Assembly: GCF_009602435.1 (NCBI RefSeq)
Contig: NZ_VZDQ01000028.1
Coordinates: 106,534 to 170,533 of the forward strand
DNA length: 64,000 nucleotides
Source: Sediminibacillus terrae
Lineage (GTDB): Bacteria > Bacillota > Bacilli > Bacillales > Amphibacillaceae
Reading direction: 5' to 3'
The notes beneath the pieces were generated by a model. The model saw only the letters and a list, made by a program, of their open reading frames with translations. It had not been told where the DNA came from and searched no databases. This document shows, piece by piece, positions 8,492 through 17,288 of the stretch (within the stretch, counting starts at the first letter, position 1; the number at the start of each line of letters is the position of its first letter). The position numbers were made by a program, and so were the translations under genes.

Positions 8492-9295
8492 TTATGCCAC
8501 GACTTTTTCAATCACTTTCATTTCTTCATGATCAAGCATATTCTTTCCTTCTACCTGATAAACTTCCTTGTTCATATATGATTCCATATCTTTTGCCTCT
8601 TCTTTTTCCCCTACAAGATAGATGCGGTCCCATTGATTGTCTTTGGCGAGTTTATCCAGCTTCGGTGCCAGTCCTTTATACCAGCGCTGCTGGTTTGCGC
8701 TCACTCTCGCATCAAAGCTGTCGCGGCTTGGGTCCTTACCGCCTTTTCCCATGGACATCGGTCGTTTTTGTTCAGCAGTATATTCACGCCAGTCCTCTGT
8801 ATCCAGATCCAGTTCATAATGCTTCGTTTCCAGGATGGCACCCAATTCTGCTTCAATCACTTTTACTTGGTTCTGTTGCACTAGTATGATACCCGATTTC
8901 GGAAACTTGTTCCTCAATTCTTTCAGTTGGTCTGTAACAGGGGCATCTTCCCAATGAAACTCCGTTTGCAAGCGCATTTGAAGCCGCTCGGCAAACCATA
9001 CCTGTTCGTCTGCAGAAGCAAATAAAACGATGCCTTTTTTAAATGCCTGTTCATTCCCTTGTACAAAGCGTTCCACTTTTTCACGGACCGCTTGAAAATT
9101 TTTCAATTCTTGATTGTCTCCACTTTCCTTCAGATAACTTTCAAAATGGTTTAGCCCGTTTTTTAAGTGAATTTTCCATTCTCCGCCTTGTTGCTCGGGA
9201 TCAGAAGGGTCCGTATTCAGATACATGGAGAGCACTCTGTTGGGACGTTGTAACTGGATATTTTCCAATTGCTTCAGCTGTTTATCGAATTTCAT
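8492..9295 (-). CDS. aeRF1-like (VLRF1/baeRF-type) protein
   Basis: A 267-residue protein that resembles the bacterial homologues of archaeal/eukaryotic release factor 1 found in Firmicutes (baeRF/VLRF1 group). Visible features are an N-terminal domain beginning MKFDKQLKQLENIQ..RVLSMYLNTDPSDPEQQGGEW, and a middle domain with KSGIILVQQNQVKVIEAELG. Then come a basic, glycine-containing loop (KRPMSMGKGGKDPSRDSFD), RVSANQQRWYKGLAPKLDKL and a C-terminal IYLVGEKEEAKDM. Such proteins are thought to act on stalled ribosomes or peptidyl-tRNA, but function is not established. ATG 9295 is chosen; a TTG at 9298 is equally close to AAGGAGTGAG at 9301-9310. The gene is monocistronic. Confidence 0.72.
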   Translation of the reverse strand: MKFDKQLKQLENIQLQRPNRVLSMYLNTDPSDPEQQGGEWKIHLKNGLNHFESYLKESGDNQELKNFQAVREKVERFVQGNEQAFKKGIVLFASADEQVWFAERLQMRLQTEFHWEDAPVTDQLKELRNKFPKSGIILVQQNQVKVIEAELGAILETKHYELDLDTEDWREYTAEQKRPMSMGKGGKDPSRDSFDARVSANQQRWYKGLAPKLDKLAKDNQWDRIYLVGEKEEAKDMESYMNKEVYQVEGKNMLDHEEMKVIEKVVA

Positions 9296-9486
9296 CAAGA
9301 CTCACTCCTTTAGAAGTGTTATCCATTTATATAAAGTGTGTATCCTTTCATCCAAAAACCAAAACCTGTTTCGATCGTTGCTCCTAGCGGTTATGGAAAA
9401 AGGAAGAAACCGGAGGCGGTGTATTTTTACGTATAGTTGGAAACATGATAAACTTATTACCTAATCTCCAGAAAGAGAAGGATCAT

Positions 9487-9945
9487 ATGGCCAAAAAAGT
9501 AAAAGCACAGATAATTCAGTTCAGTTTTATCGGTCTGGCCAACGCCGCCATCGATATCGGCGTACTAAATCTATTGTTATGGATATGGCCGACAGAAGAA
9601 ACACGAATGCTGTTTATCTTCAACACCATCGCTTACTTTCTAGCGATAATGAACTCCTATATATGGAATGTAAAATATACATTCAGTCATCATGCCCGGA
9701 TAAACACAAAGGAATTGGGTTTATTCTCATTACAGGCGATTGTTGCCTGGGTCATCAACAACGTGGTTTTTATCGGCCTGAGCAAACTGCTATTCCAGAT
9801 TTCCGCTCTGTCGTTGCCAAGCTTTTTTGTACACAATGTCGCCAAAGGGGCCGCAATGTTCCTTTCGTTTTCCACCAGTTTTCTCTTGATGAAATTTATC
9901 GTCTTCCGCAAGAAAAAAGTAAAAAAAGTCATAGAAAAAAGATAA
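9487..9945 (+). CDS. GtrA-family membrane protein
   Basis: A 152-residue protein with four hydrophobic segments and the GtrA-like pattern: QFSFIGLANAAIDIGVLNLL in helix 1, a second helix ending NSYIWNVKYTF, and a basic C-terminus (FRKKKVKKVIEKR). GtrA-like proteins are thought to move lipid-linked sugars across the membrane for cell-surface glycosylation. No glycosyltransferase lies next to it, so the substrate is open. The start at 9487 is selected over 9445 because GAGAAGGA lies just upstream. Confidence 0.82.
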   Translation: MAKKVKAQIIQFSFIGLANAAIDIGVLNLLLWIWPTEETRMLFIFNTIAYFLAIMNSYIWNVKYTFSHHARINTKELGLFSLQAIVAWVINNVVFIGLSKLLFQISALSLPSFFVHNVAKGAAMFLSFSTSFLLMKFIVFRKKKVKKVIEKR

Positions 9946-9974
9946 GGACGGATATCCCCGCTCTTATCTTTTTT
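9935..9974. terminator. Bidirectional terminator between convergent genes
   Basis: AAAAAAGATAAG / CTTATCTTTTTT stem. It terminates both the GtrA gene (+) and the universal stress gene (-). Confidence 0.8.
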
Positions 9975-9980
9975 GTTCAA

Positions 9981-10400
9981 CTACTTCACAATCATCACAG
10001 GACAATTTGCCCGTTTTGCCACTTTGTGACTGACACTTCCCAATACCATTTCCTGCAAGGAATTCAATCCGCGGCTGCCAATCACGCAAACATCAAACGC
10101 TTTCTCATTGGCATGTTTTACGATGCTTGGCCCGGGATCCCCGTGCAGAATGTTGATCTGATAACGAACTCCGGCATGTTTTAACTTTTGCTCTGTGAAT
10201 GCGAGTTTTTCCTTCCGCTTCAAATCAATATCGGCGGCATTCCAATTTTGCAAAACGTCTGCCTTTGATTTGTCCCTGTCCACTACATATACCACTTCGA
10301 TGAAAGCGTTTGAATTATTTCGGGTCAAAAACAATGCCTTTTCCACAGCCCTGATAGCATGTTCAGAGCCGTCTGAAGCTAATAATATTTTATCAAACAT
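9981..10400 (-). CDS. Universal stress protein (UspA family)
   Basis: A 139-residue Usp-fold protein: KILLASDGSEHAIRAVEKAL at the N-terminus, HGDPGPSIVKHANEKAFD in the middle, and the C-terminal ATP-binding loop GSRGLNSLQEMVLGSVSHKV followed by CPVMIVK. The G-2x-G-9x-G(S/T) pattern is present, so ATP binding is likely. A GGAGG precedes the ATG. It lies downstream of a SulP anion transporter gene on the same strand, a common pairing, but a hairpin between them suggests at least partial termination. Confidence 0.9.
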   Translation of the reverse strand: MFDKILLASDGSEHAIRAVEKALFLTRNNSNAFIEVVYVVDRDKSKADVLQNWNAADIDLKRKEKLAFTEQKLKHAGVRYQINILHGDPGPSIVKHANEKAFDVCVIGSRGLNSLQEMVLGSVSHKVAKRANCPVMIVK

Positions 10401-10477
10401 TCTATGTCCTCCAGAAAAAAGATTTCCTATCCCAATTATAACAAAGATTCTCTTCTCTTAAAGATGGAGTTCTTTGG

Positions 10478-10516
10478 CGAAAAAAACAGGACAGGAGCTT
10501 TATTCAGCATCCTGCC
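10478..10516 (-). terminator. Terminator after SulP gene
   Basis: On the minus strand GGCAGGATGCT pairs imperfectly with AGCTCCTGTCC and is followed by TGTTTTTTT. Confidence 0.6.
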
Positions 10517-10524
10517 CTCCTCTA

Positions 10525-12000
10525 TCAATGATTGGCCGCTTTTGCGTCTGGTTTATTATAAACCGCGCGCTTCTCGACCAATATAGAACTCTCGTGATTC
10601 AAACCTATAATATTTACTTTTGTTCCATTATCCTGATACTTCAAAACAACTTTATCGATTGCGCCGACAGCTGAATCGTCCCATAGGTGCGCTGCTTTTA
10701 AATCGATATCTATTTCCTCGCATGATTCTTTGTAATCGAACGAAGCTACAAACTCATTGACGGAGGCAAAAAATAATTGACCTGTCACCACATAGACTTT
10801 TTTACGTCCTGCTTCCACCTGTAGACTGTGGACATGGACCTTGGATATCTTGGCGGCGAAGAAGATGGCGCTCAATAAGACACCTACCAGTACACCGATT
10901 GATAAATTGTGGGTCAGCACAACAGCTGCCACCGTGACAACCATGACGACTGCGTCCGTTTTCGGCATCAAGTGCAAATGCCGGAGCGATGACCAATCGA
11001 AGGTACCGATCGAAACCATAATCATCACACCAACCAGGGCGGCCATCGGTATTTGCACCAATAAATCATTGAATACCATGATCAGAATCATCAGGAAAAC
11101 CCCCGCAGTCAAGGTGGATAAACGGCCAGTGCCCCCCGACTTCACATTGATAACGGATTGACCGATCATGGCACAGCCTGCCATACCACCAAAAAATCCG
11201 GCAACAACATTGGCGATTCCCTGTCCTTTTGTTTCTTTATTCTTATCACTTTCTGTATCCGTCATATCGTCGACGATTTGGGCAGTCAGAAGGGATTCCA
11301 ACAATCCCACTACAGCGAGTGCCAAGGAATAAGGAAAGATGATCATCAATGTTTCCAAATTCAGCGGGATATCCGGCAGTAAAAATAACGGAAGCGCTTG
11401 GGTCAGCTCCCCCATATCTCCAACGGTCCGGACTTCGCTTCCCGTATAGACCGCTATTAAGGTGATGACGACGATGGCAACTAGAGGAGCAGGTACAGCT
11501 TTAGTAAAACGCGGAAGAATATAAATAATGGCCAATGCTCCTGCCACCATCGCATACATCTGCCAAGACTCACCGACAAAATGCTGTAATTGTGAAGTGA
11601 AAATCAAAATGGCCAGTGCGTTTACAAATCCGATCATCACCGATCTTGGGACAAATTTCATAAACCTGGCAAGCTTGAATATTCCCATCACAATCTGGAT
11701 AATACCTGTCAAAATCGTAGCAGCCAATAAATACTGCAAACCGTGTTCAGCGACCAAGGTGACCATGACCAACGCCATCGCTCCAGTTGCTGCGGAAATC
11801 ATTCCCGGTCTGCCGCCGACAAAAGCAATTACGACGGCAATACAAAAGGAAGCATATAAACCGACCATCGGATCGACACCGGCTATAATCGAAAAAGCAA
11901 TTGCTTCCGGAATTAATGCCAAGGCCACGACCATCCCAGCTAATATGTCTCCCTTGATATTGCCAAACCAACTCTGTTTAATTGCAGATAGATTCAACAC
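10525..12000 (-). CDS. SulP-family inorganic anion transporter
   Basis: A 491-residue SLC26/SulP transporter. The N-terminal signature ([23 protein letters not shown]) and about 12 membrane segments are followed by a cytosolic STAS domain (from about 400, [20 protein letters not shown]). The STAS domain has the D-S-A element [19 protein letters not shown]. Substrates of this family include sulfate, bicarbonate and other anions; the length and Usp neighbour recall BicA-like bicarbonate transporters, but substrate cannot be read from sequence. The start is GTG at 12000 behind AAAGAGGTG. Confidence 0.87.
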   Translation of the reverse strand: MLNLSAIKQSWFGNIKGDILAGMVVALALIPEAIAFSIIAGVDPMVGLYASFCIAVVIAFVGGRPGMISAATGAMALVMVTLVAEHGLQYLLAATILTGIIQIVMGIFKLARFMKFVPRSVMIGFVNALAILIFTSQLQHFVGESWQMYAMVAGALAIIYILPRFTKAVPAPLVAIVVITLIAVYTGSEVRTVGDMGELTQALPLFLLPDIPLNLETLMIIFPYSLALAVVGLLESLLTAQIVDDMTDTESDKNKETKGQGIANVVAGFFGGMAGCAMIGQSVINVKSGGTGRLSTLTAGVFLMILIMVFNDLLVQIPMAALVGVMIMVSIGTFDWSSLRHLHLMPKTDAVVMVVTVAAVVLTHNLSIGVLVGVLLSAIFFAAKISKVHVHSLQVEAGRKKVYVVTGQLFFASVNEFVASFDYKESCEEIDIDLKAAHLWDDSAVGAIDKVVLKYQDNGTKVNIIGLNHESSILVEKRAVYNKPDAKAANH

Positions 12001-12274
12001 GACACCTCTTTCATTTCTATTTTAAACTTTCCGCAAGAAAGTAAATCCGCTCAAAACAAATTGAATCTTACCACACCGAACCGAATAAGACAAATCCCAT
12101 GTAAACGTAAATCATAAAGCGATTCCTTTCATTTTCTTTCCTTTACTCTATTTATCGGCAATTTTTGTAATCGGAGTTTTTTGGCTCAAGCTTTTTTAGT
12201 TTCTGTCAATAATTTTTATCATTTCGTACAGAATAAGCTTGAACGTATATTCCAGTATGAAAGGAAAGAATACA

Positions 12275-12751
12275 ATGGAACATGTAAGAGCGCTTGTCAT
12301 CAAATTTGCAGTCACCGGAATTGTCCTTTACTCGATTTTAGGCATTTTTTATACTGCAACGGCAGGGGATATCTTTATCATCACACTGCTTGTCACCGGA
12401 GTCGCCTACTTGCTTGGAGATCTATTCATCCTGCCGCGTTTCGGCAACCTGACTGCCTCCATAGCCGACTTTGGGCTTGCATTTGCTTCCGTTTGGATAT
12501 TGAGCACCTTCTTTATCGGGAATGACGTCGCCGTTGTCAATGCCTCCTTGTTTTCGGCCCTGTTTATTGCAGCAGCTGAAGTCATTTTTCATATGTACAT
12601 GCAAAACAGAGTGCTGGATGATGAACCGGATTACGAAGAAGCAAACAGACAAACGACTGCTCGTCTACAAACAGAATTTGCAGAAGAAAATGAAGGGCAG
12701 GACATTATCGAATTACAGGACGGGAAAACGGACGAAAAGAAGGATGAATAA
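12275..12751 (+). CDS. yndM: YndM-family (DUF2512) membrane protein
   Basis: A 158-residue protein with four hydrophobic segments (VRALVIKFAVTGIVLYSILG, FIITLLVTGVAYLLGDLFIL, SIADFGLAFASVWILSTF, SLFSALFIAAAEVIFH) and an acidic, lysine-rich cytoplasmic tail. The segment GVAYLLGDLFILPRFGN is characteristic of DUF2512/YndM proteins of Bacillus. No function is known. The start at 12275 follows GAAAGGAAAG; an upstream ATG at 12239 lacks a ribosome binding site. Confidence 0.82.
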   Translation: MEHVRALVIKFAVTGIVLYSILGIFYTATAGDIFIITLLVTGVAYLLGDLFILPRFGNLTASIADFGLAFASVWILSTFFIGNDVAVVNASLFSALFIAAAEVIFHMYMQNRVLDDEPDYEEANRQTTARLQTEFAEENEGQDIIELQDGKTDEKKDE

Positions 12752-12804
12752 TCGGCCGTCCATGCCAGATTGTCAATTTTACCACTGGTGAAGGCGGCCG
12801 TTTC
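12752..12804 (+). terminator. Possible terminator after yndM
   Basis: AATCGGCCG and CGGCCGTTTC flank a long loop. The stem is short and the T-run is weak. Confidence 0.35.
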
Positions 12805-12821
12805 AGAGTGGACTTAAAGAA

Positions 12822-13754
12822 CTACACTTTGTATAGAAGGTCACAGGCTTCTTCTGCAAGAAGCAGCCCAATCGACTGGTTTTGTTTCCATATCGCAGGA
12901 TAATGTTCAACAGGAACTGGCCTGGGACCGATGTATGGAGAAATTTCAGGGGTGAACGCCGGTCTTTTCATTTCTGTTAAAAACCAATCAGTGTAGCCGC
13001 CCCCGCTTGGATCGGGACCTGGATCGACCAGACGATAACCGGTTTGTCCGCTTATCTTTTCAGCTATTTCACGGCTGATAGCCAGCAGTTTCCCATCGAT
13101 TTTGTACTTCCAGTATATTTCCTCTCCAGACGAATGGTAAGCAGCAGCGATGTGGAAACGATGCTTTTTCGTGAAATGGTAAACAGCCTTTGCTTCTGGT
13201 TCATTCAGTGGGTAAGGCCCTTTGTGATTCATAGGACCTGGTCTGTCGACGGTCGGTTTGATTGTTTCCCAGCCTGCCGGATATTGTCGATTGAGATCTA
13301 CCCCTCTTATGTTTGCCTTCCATCCCGCAAATTCAGTTTGGTTATCGTTGAGCCGTAAAACGGTGTCTGGCTGCTTGGCGGCTTGGGCACCCTTTTGCAC
13401 CAAGGTGACGCCATCAGGATTGACCATCGGTATAAACCAGATGGAAGCCTTACTGAGAAGATCACGAATCTCAAAACCGGAGATGGTTTCTTTTTTAGTC
13501 CAAGCCAAGGAGTAAGCCTCCGCCATTTGCATCAATAAATAGGAGGTCAGCCATTCCCTTGCATGATGGGATCCGTTTAAAAGCACTTTTGCCTTTCCTG
13601 TTCCCACTCTGAAAGCATAAAGGGGTCTGCCTTCCACTGATTCGCCGATTATTTCAGCTTGAAAGATGTCTGGATAACGTCTCACCAATTCTTGAATATC
13701 CGCTTCCATTTTCTCAAAAGTGTATAGGGAATCCTTTGTTAACATGTGCGTCAT
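12822..13754 (-). CDS. M14-family zinc carboxypeptidase
   Basis: A 310-residue metallopeptidase. The zinc motif HxxE is present as SHHAREWLTSYL (near residue 65), the third zinc His lies in AAYHSSGEEIYW, and the catalytic Glu is in AFTPEISPY near 270. RGVDLNRQYPAGW is the substrate carboxylate-binding Arg region. It resembles YqgT/ENP1-type gamma-D-glutamyl-meso-diaminopimelate peptidases, which cleave muropeptides. It has no LysM repeats and no signal peptide, suggesting a cytoplasmic or mother-cell role such as recycling. The start at 13754 follows AAGGAGAGG; the longer frame upstream has no such site. Confidence 0.85.
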   Translation of the reverse strand: MTHMLTKDSLYTFEKMEADIQELVRRYPDIFQAEIIGESVEGRPLYAFRVGTGKAKVLLNGSHHAREWLTSYLLMQMAEAYSLAWTKKETISGFEIRDLLSKASIWFIPMVNPDGVTLVQKGAQAAKQPDTVLRLNDNQTEFAGWKANIRGVDLNRQYPAGWETIKPTVDRPGPMNHKGPYPLNEPEAKAVYHFTKKHRFHIAAAYHSSGEEIYWKYKIDGKLLAISREIAEKISGQTGYRLVDPGPDPSGGGYTDWFLTEMKRPAFTPEISPYIGPRPVPVEHYPAIWKQNQSIGLLLAEEACDLLYKV

Positions 13755-13800
13755 AGAAATGCCTCTCCTTGATTTATTGGTTTCTGACGTAAGGAATGAT

Positions 13801-13828
13801 TTGCATCCCATCCGTAAAGTGGTACTAT
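13801..13828 (+). promoter_or_regulatory. Promoter of fluoride operon
   Basis: TTGCAT, a 16-bp spacer and TACTAT lie about 25 bp before the riboswitch. Confidence 0.55.
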
Positions 13829-13851
13829 ATATGTATATTAACAAAAGATTC

Positions 13852-13930
13852 GATAGGTGATGGAGTTCACCTTTAACCGCCGACGTGCTGATGACTCCTG
13901 CCAGTGTACATTCTGGCAGGAGTCATTTTT
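13852..13930 (+). ncRNA. Fluoride riboswitch with terminator
   Basis: The sequence GGTGATGGAGTTCACC at 13855-13870, followed by TTTAACCGCC and then GCTGATGACTCCT, matches the crcB motif, including the pseudoknot and ion-binding core. The GACTCCTGCCAG / CTGGCAGGAGTC hairpin (13893-13924) with a T-run overlaps the 3' part of the aptamer, so fluoride binding should prevent termination. It lies directly upstream of two FluC genes. Confidence 0.95.
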
Positions 13931-13956
13931 GCATTGGAAAATATTGGAGGTTTTGT

Positions 13957-14334
13957 ATGATTTATTTTTATGTAGGAATAGCCGGGTCGCTTGGTGCCAT
14001 GTTGCGATATGGAGTCGGACTGGCATTTTACCAAGCCGATGCAGTATTTCCTGTTTCTACTTTAATCATCAATTTGGCGGGGAGTTTTCTGCTGGCATGG
14101 CTGACAGCGTCCATTTTCCATGCTGTGAAGCTATCTCCCGCAATGAAAACAGCAATTGGAACAGGGTTTGTCGGTTCTTTTACCACGTTTTCGACATTGA
14201 GTGTGGAAACAATCAATTTATTTCAGGATGAAAGGCAGCTGCTCGCCGTATTTTATGTCTTGATCAGTATATTCGGCGGCCTTGCAATGAGCAAGCTGGG
14301 GTACCGGGCGGTAGTGAGGAGTGAATCTGAATGA
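13957..14334 (+). CDS. crcB: Fluoride channel FluC/CrcB, subunit 1
   Basis: A 125-residue, four-helix membrane protein. Family motifs are GSLGAMLRYGVG, TLIINLAGSFLLAW and GFVGSFTTFSTLSVET, which hold the conserved Gly-Arg, Asn and the Phe/Thr/Ser pore residues of Fluc channels. It exports F- by passive conduction. Two adjacent subunits in Bacilli usually form a heterodimer. The ATG at 13957 follows TTGGAGG; expression should be controlled by the upstream fluoride riboswitch. Confidence 0.94.
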   Translation: MIYFYVGIAGSLGAMLRYGVGLAFYQADAVFPVSTLIINLAGSFLLAWLTASIFHAVKLSPAMKTAIGTGFVGSFTTFSTLSVETINLFQDERQLLAVFYVLISIFGGLAMSKLGYRAVVRSESE

Positions 14335-14699
14335 ACGGATTACTATTTATTCTGGTGGCAATCGGCGGGTTTATTGGTGCAATCGCCCGCTTTGCAATCA
14401 GTCAACAGCTGAAACACCATGTTCGATTTACCATTCCGGTTGCGACAGTATTTGTAAATGTCATAGGATCTTTTTTGCTCGGATTATTGAACGGCCTCCA
14501 TGTAAGTGAATATATGTTGCTTCTGGCTGGAACTGGTTTTTGCGGTGCCTTCACTACTTTTTCCACTTTCAAACTGGAAGCAGTCCAACTCCATCTGAGA
14601 AAGCAAAAAAGAGCATTTATTTTCTATACTATTTTCACTTATGCAGGCGGAATCGCTCTTGCTTTTATCGGTTATCAGCTCGGTTCGCTCTTCCATTAA
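14331..14699 (+). CDS. crcB: Fluoride channel FluC/CrcB, subunit 2
   Basis: A 122-residue second FluC subunit overlapping the first by four bases (ATGA), so translation is coupled. Motifs: GGFIGAIARFAIS, TVFVNVIGSFLLGLLNG and GFCGAFTTFSTFKLEA. Compared with subunit 1 the pore motif is retained in both proteins. A functional channel needs antiparallel subunits, and separate genes with opposite topology provide these in many Firmicutes. Confidence 0.94.
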   Translation: MNGLLFILVAIGGFIGAIARFAISQQLKHHVRFTIPVATVFVNVIGSFLLGLLNGLHVSEYMLLLAGTGFCGAFTTFSTFKLEAVQLHLRKQKRAFIFYTIFTYAGGIALAFIGYQLGSLFH

Positions 14700-14737
14700 T
14701 CAAAGAAGCCGGGTCAAGCATCGTGATAAAAACATAT

Positions 14738-14771
14738 AAACCGAACGATTATCCCAGTCGTTCGGTTTTTT
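14738..14771 (+). terminator. Terminator of fluoride operon
   Basis: AAACCGAACGA / TCGTTCGGTTT stem with a T-run. The same stem sequence recurs at four other terminators in the window. Confidence 0.88.
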
Positions 14772-14894
14772 GATTAGCAAGAAGTGAACAGTTCTACCCT
14801 TCACGTTTCCACTCCGGAAAGATGCGAAACACGCATCAAATCAAGTTGAGAGAAAGTTCAGCCCAGGTGCTTTCTTATCCTGCCAACAGCATTA

Positions 14895-16058
14895 TCAAAC
14901 AGACTTCAACGCTTTTCCGGCAAGCATTTGAATAACCATATCATCCATTGGCGGGTTATGAAGACCTGCTCTCACATTACGATAATATTGTTCAAATTTG
15001 TACTGCTTAGACAACCCTCTACCTCCGGCAATACGGAGTGCCAAATCGACCACTTCATTTGCCGCATTGGTAACGGATGTCTTCACTGCAGCAAGCTCTG
15101 TTCCAAGTTGCTCTCTCGATTCGGGATATTCATCCCATTTGCGTGCGACACCGTACATGAAATAATGTGCCTGCACTAACTTCAAATCCATCTCACCGAT
15201 TTTTTGCTTGATGTGCGGGACTTCTGAAATAGTAGTTTTCAGGCTGTTCGGTTGATAATTTTTAGCGAAGGTGACAGCATCATTGCGGGCAGCGACTGCA
15301 ATTCCCAAATAACATGCCGGGATGTGCAGCAGCCAGCCTTTTGGTTTTGATGATTTACCTTGATTCAATTCAACTAAAGCCTGTTGGGGCAATTTTACAT
15401 TTTGCAATACCAAATCATCACTGCCGGTTCCGCGCATTGCCATGGTATCCCAAGTATGTTCCACCTCGAGGCCACGGGTGTTCCGCGGAATTAAAAAAGA
15501 ACCGATTGCTTCTTTTTCTTCTATATAAGCAGTAACAAGATAGTAGTCAAGTACGCTGGCCATCGTTGTAAACGTTTTTCTGCCGTTGACGATATAGTGC
15601 TCCCCTTGTCTGACTGCTTTTGTTTCTGGTATGCCGCCGCGAGTCGGACTGCCTGTAGCCGGCTCGGATGCAGCCCGATTGACAACCAGTTTTTTCTCAC
15701 CGATTTCCCGTGCGAAAGCTTCAAATTGATCTTGGCTCCATAGCTGTTGTTCACTGAGTTCCATCACAACTCCCATGTGCCAGCCAATTGACAACGCTGC
15801 AGAACCGTCTCCTTCCGCAAGTCTTTCCTGCATCATCAGCAATTCGCTCAAATTGATGTGTTTTCCGCCAAATTTCTCTGGAAGTGGCAACGTGACATAT
15901 CCCGTTTGTTTTAAATCTTCCAGATTATCCTTTGAAAATTCAGCACTTTGTTCTGTTTCTTCCGTTCTTTGTTTAAATTTTGCCGCCAAGCTTTCTGCTG
16001 TTTCCAGCATTTCCTGCTGGCGGTTGTTTTGGACGAATGAGTCCAAGAAGTAAGACAC
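14895..16058 (-). CDS. Acyl-CoA dehydrogenase family protein
   Basis: A 387-residue flavoprotein of the acyl-CoA dehydrogenase superfamily, closest in pattern to Bacillus YdbM. The N-terminal helical domain includes YVTLPLPEKFGG. The middle beta domain contains VNRAASEPATGSPTRGG and WDTMAMRGTGSDDLVLQNV. The C-terminal helical domain has RIAGGRGLSKQYKFEQYYRNVRAG, the FAD-binding and dimer region. The usual catalytic Glu position is not obvious, so the exact substrate (acyl-CoA, nitroalkane, or sulfur/thiophene-like compound) is uncertain. GTG start behind AGGAGTG. Monocistronic. Confidence 0.84.
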   Translation of the reverse strand: MSYFLDSFVQNNRQQEMLETAESLAAKFKQRTEETEQSAEFSKDNLEDLKQTGYVTLPLPEKFGGKHINLSELLMMQERLAEGDGSAALSIGWHMGVVMELSEQQLWSQDQFEAFAREIGEKKLVVNRAASEPATGSPTRGGIPETKAVRQGEHYIVNGRKTFTTMASVLDYYLVTAYIEEKEAIGSFLIPRNTRGLEVEHTWDTMAMRGTGSDDLVLQNVKLPQQALVELNQGKSSKPKGWLLHIPACYLGIAVAARNDAVTFAKNYQPNSLKTTISEVPHIKQKIGEMDLKLVQAHYFMYGVARKWDEYPESREQLGTELAAVKTSVTNAANEVVDLALRIAGGRGLSKQYKFEQYYRNVRAGLHNPPMDDMVIQMLAGKALKSV

Positions 16059-16243
16059 CCTTTATCACTCCTGTCCTTCGTATACTTACGGTCTGCTTCC
16101 ATTTTACAAAAGGGGGGTCAAAAAATACAAGTTTTCAACTTGGCTTACTTGTATTTATTTTCATTACCAACCTTTAGCTTTCCGCATACCTTTCACTTTG
16201 TTATAGTGAACTAGGATAACCGGAATAGGAAGGAAGACCAACC

Positions 16244-16879
16244 ATGCAGACACTTAAACAAGAAAGTCCTTTTTATTTGGCAGGGCTGCTCATTCTCACC
16301 TTAGGGATAGGACTAACTATTCAATCGCACCTAGGAACATCTCCATTCGATGCCTTGCTTGTCGGACTCTATCGTACCTTCGGCCTGACAATCGGCTCTT
16401 GGGAAGTTGTCGTGGGTTTTGCCATGATTGCAGGAAACGCCTTGGCAAAAAAGAGCCTCCCTGAATTCAGCGCCATGATTACTTCCTTTATTACCGGAGC
16501 TGGTATTGATGGCTGGGTATATCTATTGAATGGCCGGATAGAGCCAGAAACCTTGTTCGGACAATCGGTTTGTTTCACAGCAGGATTGTTATTCACGGCT
16601 GCTGGAGTGGCGACCTATCTTCAATCAAAAATTGCCCCGAATCCGATGGATCGCTCCATGATGGTGATTACGGAGATTACCGGATGGAGTGTTACCTATT
16701 CAAGAGCTTTGATAAGTGTCATCCTCGTTCTTTTAGCATTTCTATGCAGCGGTGCAATCGGTCCAGGCACCTTGATCAATGCGTTGTTCAGCGGTGTTTT
16801 AATCAGCTTTTTGCTTCCCTATGTTAAAACATTGAAACAAAAAGCAAGCATGGGCAAACCGAATGCCGCCCATAGTTGA
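16244..16879 (+). CDS. yczE: YczE/YyaS-type integral membrane protein
   Basis: A 211-residue membrane protein with five to six hydrophobic segments. The N-terminal LTLGIGLTIQSHLGTSPFDA and the central KIAPNPMDRSMMVI are hallmarks of the YczE/YitT-like family. In B. subtilis YczE is needed for surfactin production through an unknown mechanism; other members have no known function. The start follows AGGAAGGA. Confidence 0.8.
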   Translation: MQTLKQESPFYLAGLLILTLGIGLTIQSHLGTSPFDALLVGLYRTFGLTIGSWEVVVGFAMIAGNALAKKSLPEFSAMITSFITGAGIDGWVYLLNGRIEPETLFGQSVCFTAGLLFTAAGVATYLQSKIAPNPMDRSMMVITEITGWSVTYSRALISVILVLLAFLCSGAIGPGTLINALFSGVLISFLLPYVKTLKQKASMGKPNAAHS

Positions 16880-16924
16880 AGCAGAAGCCCTTAGAGAAGG
16901 AAGCAGACAAAATTTTTGCTAAAT

Positions 16925-16978
16925 AAACAAGCGCAGACCCTTTGTCATTTGAATGACTATGGACTACGCTTGTTTTGT
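16925..16978 (+). terminator. Terminator after yczE
   Basis: AAACAAGCG / CGCTTGTTT outer stem with an inner GTCATT/AATGAC stem and a TTTT tail. Confidence 0.75.
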
Positions 16979-17171
16979 ATTCCAATACTTTTTCATAGCG
17001 AAAAAAGAGGACATGAAGATTCTTCTCTCCGTGTAACACTTCTCTTTTTAAAAAGGCTTCTATCGCCGCCTTCTTTACTGCTTGCGAAAAGTCGCGATGA
17101 AAAGAAACTGCGATATAGCTAAAACAGTTTTACCAACCCCCTGCATTACATTGGAATTGGTGCGCGCCACT

Positions 17172-17251
17172 GCCGGAAATACCTTCGCTTTCCGAGGACT
17201 GCTGGTGAGCTTCCTTAAATTAATGCTCTCCGGAATTCCACCGAGTGCATG
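17172..17251 (+). repeat. Degraded copy of dispersed repeat (fragment)
   Basis: CGGAAATACC, CGCTTTCC, GCTGGTGAGCTTCC and the following CTC..CACCGAG match the left half of the long repeat at 63215-63790, with about 20% substitutions. Confidence 0.7.
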
Positions 17252-17288
17252 GAGAATACAACTCCACCAAAAACAATGGCTCTTTGCA

